A stretch of 39,201 nt of DNA from Blastocladiella britannica (Eukaryota > Blastocladiomycota > Blastocladiomycetes > Blastocladiales > Blastocladiaceae), in assembly GCA_025349905.2 (NCBI GenBank), contig MU624626.1, forward strand, positions 1 through 39,201. Reading direction: 5' to 3'. The notes below the pieces were generated by a model. The model ran no database searches. It saw nothing but the letters and a program-made list of their open reading frames with translations, and was not told the origin of the DNA. Numbering within the stretch: the stretch's first letter is position 1; each line of letters opens with the position of its first letter. Positions 34,234 through 39,201 of the stretch are shown here, piece after piece. The translations under genes were made by a program, and so were the position numbers.

Positions 34234-35544
34234 ATGCGTCCTGATCTCGTTCGCAATAGCATCATCATCTACGCAATCACTGGTCTGATCGGGGCCATGG
34301 TGATCCAAATCATTCTGTTCAGTATATACCCACACGCGCGGCAGCTGGGGCGCCGATTCAGGGCAAGTATCTCTCCTCGGCAACGGCCACGCGTCCCAGT
34401 GTTGCCCCATTCCACCATGTCCTCGGTGCGAGCGCGTCTCAGCAATCCCATGCACCGAAATCGCATCGGGTTCTTGCTTCTGGCGGCCCTCGGCATGATA
34501 CTGGAAAGCGCGAATGGGATCGCGCTTATGGTGCAGCTGGGATCCGATCGACCCGACCGCACAAACTGGGTGATCTACGAGTCGCTGCGTCCGATCGGCG
34601 CGCTGCTGGCGGGAATTTGTTACACGATCGCCATGTCGTACCGCATCATTGTGCTGGTCTCGCACGACCCGGCCTGGCAAGTAAGGTTCATGCGGGTGAT
34701 TTCCCTTGCATTGTTCTGTACGCTGTTTCCGATCCTGGTCACCCTATCGCTGGAAACGCACCGATTGTCGTCAAGGAACGCGCCGCTACAGGAATGGATG
34801 GTGGGGAACTTCATTCCGAGCTCGGTGACTGCCGTGATTGGGATCGCGCCCGCACTGACCGTTGCTGGCTCGGTGTGGTCGTTAAGGCTCGCAACTAATC
34901 ACTTGTCAATGAAAAAGACATCGACGGCGACGAGCCGGCCGGATGCGCTCGCGGACCATTTTTATCTGCCGAAACTCTTGCTCCCTTCCCCGCCATCGAT
35001 CGCCTCGGGCAGCAGCGCCAGGCATTCAACGGCCATGCCTCCGTCACTGTCGATCCCAGACTACGGAGCTGCTTTTACTCTTGCCGCTGTTGCTGCCAAT
35101 CGGAGCTTCACCGCCGAACAAGAGGACCCGCCGAGTACAGCTCCGCCGATCGATTTGAGCAAAGTATGCGCGGACACCACTACCACCGTCACGCCGCTGC
35201 CAGGGCCACCCGCATCACCGAAACTGTCCCTCCCTCGCCGAGCACTCAACTCGATGCACGCCGTCGCGGTCCCACACCGTTTACCAGAACAGAGCATCAT
35301 GTACCCGCTGACGCGGGCATTCCTGCTGCTCAGTGCCATCAATTTGGTGCTGTGGATCGCCTTTTCGGCCGTGCTCGTGTACCATTTGGACTTCCCGTTT
35401 GTTCGAAACACGGCAGTTGCCGACTTGATCCTGAGTCTGGCGGTGCTCGACGAGGCCTTGTTCTCGTGGGTCCTCCGGTCTTCGGCTCAGTCGCACAGCC
35501 GCACTCTGCAGCGCCGAAAAAGCGACCTTGTAATAAATCCTTGA
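34234..35544 (+). CDS. Seven-helix membrane protein of unknown function (paralogue A)
   Basis: Single exon, 436 residues from the ATG at 34234 (MRPDLVRN), chosen because the paralogue on the other strand starts at the equivalent point. Hydrophobic helices are near residues 9-33, 76-101, 112-140, 150-171, 187-212, 352-377 and 388-408, fitting seven crossings with a long polar loop between helices 5 and 6. Shared with the paralogue are SNPMHRNRI before helix 2, EWMVGNFIP before helix 5, SIMYPLTRAF before helix 6 and SLAVLDEALFSWVLRSSA in helix 7. There is no retinal-binding lysine pattern in helix 7, and no DRY or NPxxY motif, so it is neither an opsin nor a standard animal-type GPCR. A receptor-like role is inference only. 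An AATAAA sits inside the last codons (35532-35537). Confidence 0.7.
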   Translation: MRPDLVRNSIIIYAITGLIGAMVIQIILFSIYPHARQLGRRFRASISPRQRPRVPVLPHSTMSSVRARLSNPMHRNRIGFLLLAALGMILESANGIALMVQLGSDRPDRTNWVIYESLRPIGALLAGICYTIAMSYRIIVLVSHDPAWQVRFMRVISLALFCTLFPILVTLSLETHRLSSRNAPLQEWMVGNFIPSSVTAVIGIAPALTVAGSVWSLRLATNHLSMKKTSTATSRPDALADHFYLPKLLLPSPPSIASGSSARHSTAMPPSLSIPDYGAAFTLAAVAANRSFTAEQEDPPSTAPPIDLSKVCADTTTTVTPLPGPPASPKLSLPRRALNSMHAVAVPHRLPEQSIMYPLTRAFLLLSAINLVLWIAFSAVLVYHLDFPFVRNTAVADLILSLAVLDEALFSWVLRSSAQSHSRTLQRRKSDLVINP

Positions 35545-35573
35545 CGTTTTTCATTTTGTTACAAGGACACGCA

Positions 35574-36800
35574 TTATACAAGAAGGCCCTTTCCCCTGCC
35601 ACTCATAGCTCGATACGGTGCCGTAACCGCCGCGCGTTGCATTCGCGCCGAGGACTTGAGCACCCACGCAAAGCACGCCTCATCCAACACCGCCAGACTC
35701 ATCAGCACATCCGATAGCGACGAGTTCTTGACAAACGGATAATCGTCGTGGTGAATGAGCACCAGCGAAAAGAGGCCCCAGATCAGCAGGTTGCCCGCAC
35801 TGAGGATCATGAACGTGCGCGTCAGTGGGTATATGATGGATTGCGGGACGATAGTCGTTGTCGATGCAGTGCTGCTCTTGTGCGTGAATTGGAACGTGTT
35901 GCGTCGAACGGCGGCAGCAAACCCAGTCGAACCAGGGTCTAGCGTCGATGTTGGGGGAGAATTCGGTGGCTCTGGAATGGATCCGGGCACGGCAAGAGCC
36001 ACCCCTGCTGCAGCTGTCTTTGGGACTCCCACATACGGGACGAGACTCGAAGCAGTCGCAAGCTGCTGTTGCCCAGAGTGAGTGCTGGTGATCGAAGACT
36101 TGCGGTGCATGGATGTCCGAGGGGATGGGTCGCTTGAATGGCTCGCGGCCACATGGCTTGCTTGGAGGTGAATCCCGGCGATTCGCAACGACCACAGCGA
36201 CCCAAGGAGAATGGCCATCGGGATAATCGCCAGGAATCCCCCTAGCCAATTGGGGATAAAGTTACCCGCCATCCATTCCTCGGCAGTGGCGCCCTTGGAT
36301 GCGAGCTTGTACGACTCGATCGCGGTGGTCACGGTTGGCGTTAGGCACAGGAGCGCCAAGAATGTGGCCACTCGCAGGAACCGCGCTTGCATTTGTGCGT
36401 CGTGAGCCACAATGACAATGATCCGATGGCCCATGGCGAGCGTAAACACGGGACCTGCAAAGAGAGCTCCCGCGCACCGCAGGAGCTGGTAGAGGAACCA
36501 ATGCACGTCTCGAGGGTTTGCTGCCAACTGCGCCATCAAAGTAATCCCGTTGAGACTCTCAATGATCAGGGCAACGGCGGATGCCAGGAGCAACAAGATG
36601 CGATTGCGGTGTAAGGGGTTGCTGAGAGGAGATCGAACTGAAGCAGAGGGGAAAACCGAAGGTCGCAAACCAAAGATCCGTTTGCACGCCAGTCCAGCGG
36701 CAGGAAATGCGCTGGGAACCGTGATCCCGATCGCGGTCATGGCAATTAGGCCGGTCGCAGCGTACACGAGGATGCTGTTGGTGACAAAATTGCTGCTCAT
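35574..36800 (-). CDS. Seven-helix membrane protein of unknown function (paralogue B)
   Basis: Single exon, 408 residues, on the strand opposite paralogue A, stop to stop 29 bases apart. The two proteins align end to end. Both begin with a short tail and helix 1 (NSILVYAATGLIAMTAIG), share SNPLHRNRI, HRIIVIVAHD and EWMAGNFIP, then a diverged Ser/Thr/Pro-rich loop. They then share SIIYPLTRTFMILSAGNLL and SLAVLDEACFAWVLKSSAR. The loop between helices 5 and 6 has little similarity, as expected for a fast-evolving cytosolic or lumenal segment. The pair is best explained by an inverted duplication of an intronless gene. The C-terminus is short and basic. Function unknown; a helical sensor or receptor is a guess. 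Confidence 0.7.
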   Translation of the reverse strand: MSSNFVTNSILVYAATGLIAMTAIGITVPSAFPAAGLACKRIFGLRPSVFPSASVRSPLSNPLHRNRILLLLASAVALIIESLNGITLMAQLAANPRDVHWFLYQLLRCAGALFAGPVFTLAMGHRIIVIVAHDAQMQARFLRVATFLALLCLTPTVTTAIESYKLASKGATAEEWMAGNFIPNWLGGFLAIIPMAILLGSLWSLRIAGIHLQASHVAASHSSDPSPRTSMHRKSSITSTHSGQQQLATASSLVPYVGVPKTAAAGVALAVPGSIPEPPNSPPTSTLDPGSTGFAAAVRRNTFQFTHKSSTASTTTIVPQSIIYPLTRTFMILSAGNLLIWGLFSLVLIHHDDYPFVKNSSLSDVLMSLAVLDEACFAWVLKSSARMQRAAVTAPYRAMSGRGKGLLV

Positions 36801-39020
36801 AGTATGTTTGTATTTTGTAACTCCTATTCCTCATGAATCCTTTGGATCTTTGATATAGGAGGACTTGAAGCGAAAGTAGATGCGCACCAGTTAGTTGGTG
36901 TGGTCCCTGCCCACAACTACTTCAGAAAACTGAGGGTCAGATTCAGAAACAACAGAGTAAAAATCAAAAATCTGGGATTCTCGGGTGTCAAGAATCTGAA
37001 AACGGTGTTTGGTTGGGATTGTCGTGAGTCTGGCCAGCCAAGAATCTCAAGAATCTCAACCTCGTTTTGCAAGAATCCGTGAATCATGTCTCGAGTCGAT
37101 TCTCCAGATTCTTTTCAACATACGCCCTCTCTTTCGCTCCCTATTTCTCCCCGCATTGCCCCCACCGCAGGAACGGATTGATGGCGCATCTGACAGGAGC
37201 GAACCCTCTTGTTTGCGGGCATCATTTCAGTCCCAGGCTCGGCCCCGATCATGTTGCCAGCGACCGTGAGCAGCGGCGTGGTGTAGTCGGACCGCTCGAT
37301 CGCGGCCGAAAGTGCCGAGCCCTTGGCGCAGGCGCGCACCACCGCCTCAGCAACCTCGCCTTGCGCGCGCAGCGCGCCACCAACGCTACTTTGCGCGCCA
37401 GCGGTGCCAGTGCACGCCCGGCAATTCGGCGACGGATAATCGCCGGCAGCTGCTCGTAAAGTAGCCCGCGGGTCGGCAGCGCACCGACCGCAAACTTGAT
37501 CATACGCGCCGCGCATTGCGGACAAGGAAACGACTTGGAGCGGTGCCGTGGAGCCACCGCCAACTGACCCGGTCGTGGACAGCCTGGAGTCAATCCCAGC
37601 ACCGACGTCGGACCATCGCATCCTCGACCGGCCGCGCGTCTCTTTTTGCAGATGGCCCGATGGAACATGCACCAGGCGCCGCGGAATTGTGCTGATATAC
37701 CGCACAAAACCGCCTCGCGCACGCGCCGCCGGTCTTCAACGCGTCCGCCTTCTTGTTCCCCTTCCATCTTGGCGTCGGTGTCCTCGTTGGTGTAGCCCTT
37801 GCCAGAATGTGGCGCTTTTATTGACGACCTCGGTCACCGGCTGTCGGGGAGGACCCCGACCGTGAACAACGTCGTGCCGGCCTCGACCAACCGGGGCACC
37901 ACGACAGACCCGACCGATATGGCCGGCGCAGAGATCCGAGCTCTCGCCGTCCAAGGAGACATGGTGCAGCCGACGTCAATGCGCGCTCTGCGCGCCATGC
38001 GCGTTATACCGTGGTTATTGACGACCCTGCCCGCGACCGCGGGCGTGCCCGTGCTGCTCCGCAAGCCGTCCCCCGTACAGCCACGGGCCTTGGCCCCGCA
38101 CCGGCAGCACATCGAGGATCTCCACCGGAGTGAAAAGCACGCTGCGCATGGGGGCGGAGGGGTGCAACAAGCTTCGTCCAGTCTAGGTCTCTGAGCAGGT
38201 ACCTCTAGGCAACGATCAAGAGCGCCGCGATCCCTGGAATGAGCAGGGGGATCAGGCGCGCTTGCATATCGTGGACCGACGCGCTCCACGCGATCAGCTC
38301 ACCGTCGTCGTGCTCGCCGTCGTTTTATTTTTTTCGCGCCGCCGCCTTTGCGCCTGGCGCGCTGTTGTCACGATCGCGACTGCCGTCGCCGCTCCCATTG
38401 TCATCACTGCGACTGCCGCTGCCGTGGCCCTTGTGACTGCGACTGCTGTCGCCGCTGCCGCGGCACCTGCGGTCCGGATCAGCTCCGCTGACAGCTTTGC
38501 GCGCCAGCGAACTGCAGGAGCGCGCCAGTGGTGGCGCGCAGCCGTGCCGGACAAGGGATAGCGCTCACGGCTCGGCGATCTGATCGACGCCAGGCGCGGC
38601 ACTTGTGCGATTGCCGTTCAAGTCGGTGGACGGTCCTCGATCGCTGAAGTGCACGCGGAGGACGAGCAGGGCACGGCGGTGTCGATCAATGGGCATATGG
38701 CGATCAAAAATGTTTTTATTCAAAAAAGAGGTTATACATGTTTGGTTCGCTGGTGGGTCTAGTTATCGAGAATCTGGGTCAGTGTTGAGCATTGGAAGAT
38801 TCTGAGGTTGGAAACCTGACTTCGGAGAATCTGAACCAAACTGGCCCTCAAAGTCACAGCCAGGTCATGAATCCGGATCCTGCAAGTCATCCTCCCAACT
38901 GCCCGAGTTGCTGTCCTCATGCTCAGCGGCGTGGATCGTGGCAACGGCAGAGAGCCTGCCATCTGGGCACTTGGAGATGAACGCAGCACACTGAGGGCAT
39001 GCGTGGAGGGCTTGGTGTGA
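36801..39020. other. Right-end region with no named gene; GC-rich segment between AGAATCT-type clusters
   Basis: Upstream of paralogue B the DNA is AT-rich to about 37110 and holds a cluster of agaatct/agattct motifs at about 36970-37115. From about 37115 to 38640 it is very GC-rich and reads like decayed or unfamiliar coding DNA. Frames of 100-196 residues exist on both strands, but I recognise none. A second motif cluster follows at about 38765-38835. The layout resembles an inserted or degraded mobile element, without identifiable terminal repeats. Confidence 0.4.
38365..38470 (+). repeat. Degenerate GCGACTGCC-type repeat
   Basis: Imperfect copies of gcgactgccgtcgccg-like units coding Ala/Thr/Val-rich peptide in one frame. 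The sequence is low-complexity and not evidence of a gene. Confidence 0.6.
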
Positions 39021-39021
39021 C

Positions 39022-39201
39022 CATCTCCTCTCCTCGATGGCGCCGAGGTACAAGATGAGGTGGAAGAAGGTTGCTGCAACCACGTGGAGCCGATCCCCCC
39101 GTGCATCACCGACCTGTCGCCACTGGCGCTCACAGCACTGGGCAACCAGCCGCTCCTGGCATGCGACCCCGGCAAGCGCAATCTCCTCGCTGTCGGGGCT
39201 G
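39022..39201 (+). CDS. Fragment with a TnpB/Fanzor-like RuvC-I motif, cut by the window edge
   Basis: A frame opens after a TGA at about 39019-39021 and stays open to the last base. It reads LLDGAEVQDEVEEGCC, then PPCITDLSPLALTALG, then QPLLACDPGKRNLLAVGA. The DPGKRNLL segment fits the first RuvC motif of TnpB nucleases and their eukaryotic Fanzor relatives, where the Asp is catalytic. Fanzors are known in chytrid fungi. No start codon, guide-RNA end or further motif can be seen, because the remainder lies beyond the window. The upstream in-frame stop means a splice junction or decay is needed. It could also be a chance match in an unrelated protein. Confidence 0.3.

Noticed and set aside
34234..36800. 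Seven-helix proteins as microbial opsins
   Set aside because: Helix 7 has Asp/Glu and Trp but no retinal-linking lysine in the opsin context.
36801..39201. LTR retrotransposon or rRNA unit at the right end
   Set aside because: No long terminal repeats, primer-binding site, reverse transcriptase motif or rRNA-like stretch could be seen.
1..39201. CRISPR array, tRNA gene or bacterial-type operon
   Set aside because: No regularly spaced repeats, cloverleaf or ribosome-binding sites were found, and the genes contain spliceosomal introns.

Overview
The window reads as nuclear DNA of a zoosporic (flagellated, early-diverging) fungus. Genes lie on both strands and are dense. Most are split by short GT-AG introns of about 50-130 bases, coding sequence is GC-rich, and there are no operons or ribosome-binding sites. 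A fungal YPD1-type phosphotransfer protein sits near a cyclic-nucleotide-gated-type ion channel, a class lost from most terrestrial fungi, which points to Blastocladiomycota (Allomyces/Catenaria-like) or Chytridiomycota. That assignment is inference. A run of N (11210-12194) is an assembly gap.

Left third (1-11000): an Aven-like protein (+), a phosphatidylethanolamine N-methyltransferase (-), a 14-exon cyclic-nucleotide-gated/HCN-type channel (+), a WAPL-like cohesin-release protein (-), a universal stress protein (+) and a YPD1 phosphorelay protein (-).

Middle (11000-25400): a gene broken by the assembly gap (+), a long disordered protein with a degenerate retroelement-integrase-type zinc domain (-), an AT-rich intergenic stretch, a mitochondrial SLC30A9/ZNT9-type zinc transporter (-), the tri-snRNP splicing factor SART1/Snu66 (+), a GPI-type secreted protein with an N-terminal histidine resembling copper LPMO-like proteins (-), and the beta subunit of the AP-1/AP-2 clathrin adaptor (+).

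Right third (25400-39201): an EamA/SLC35-type transporter (-), a UBE2J/Ubc6-type ER ubiquitin-conjugating enzyme (+), mitochondrial lysyl-tRNA synthetase (-), a PIAS/SIZ SUMO E3 ligase (+), and two convergent, intronless, mutually paralogous seven-helix membrane proteins. The last 2.4 kb holds no gene I can name. It contains a very GC-rich segment between clusters of an AGAATCT-type motif and, at the edge, a reading-frame fragment with a DPGKRNLL motif like the first RuvC motif of TnpB/Fanzor nucleases.

Most genes are conserved housekeeping functions and do not form a pathway. The items that stand out are the channel whose selectivity filter lacks GYG, the domesticated-integrase-like protein, the inverted seven-helix pair, the His1 secreted protein and the possible mobile-element debris at the right end. 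Exon joins were worked out by hand from frame, splice sites and family conservation; joins flagged as uncertain below are the weak points.
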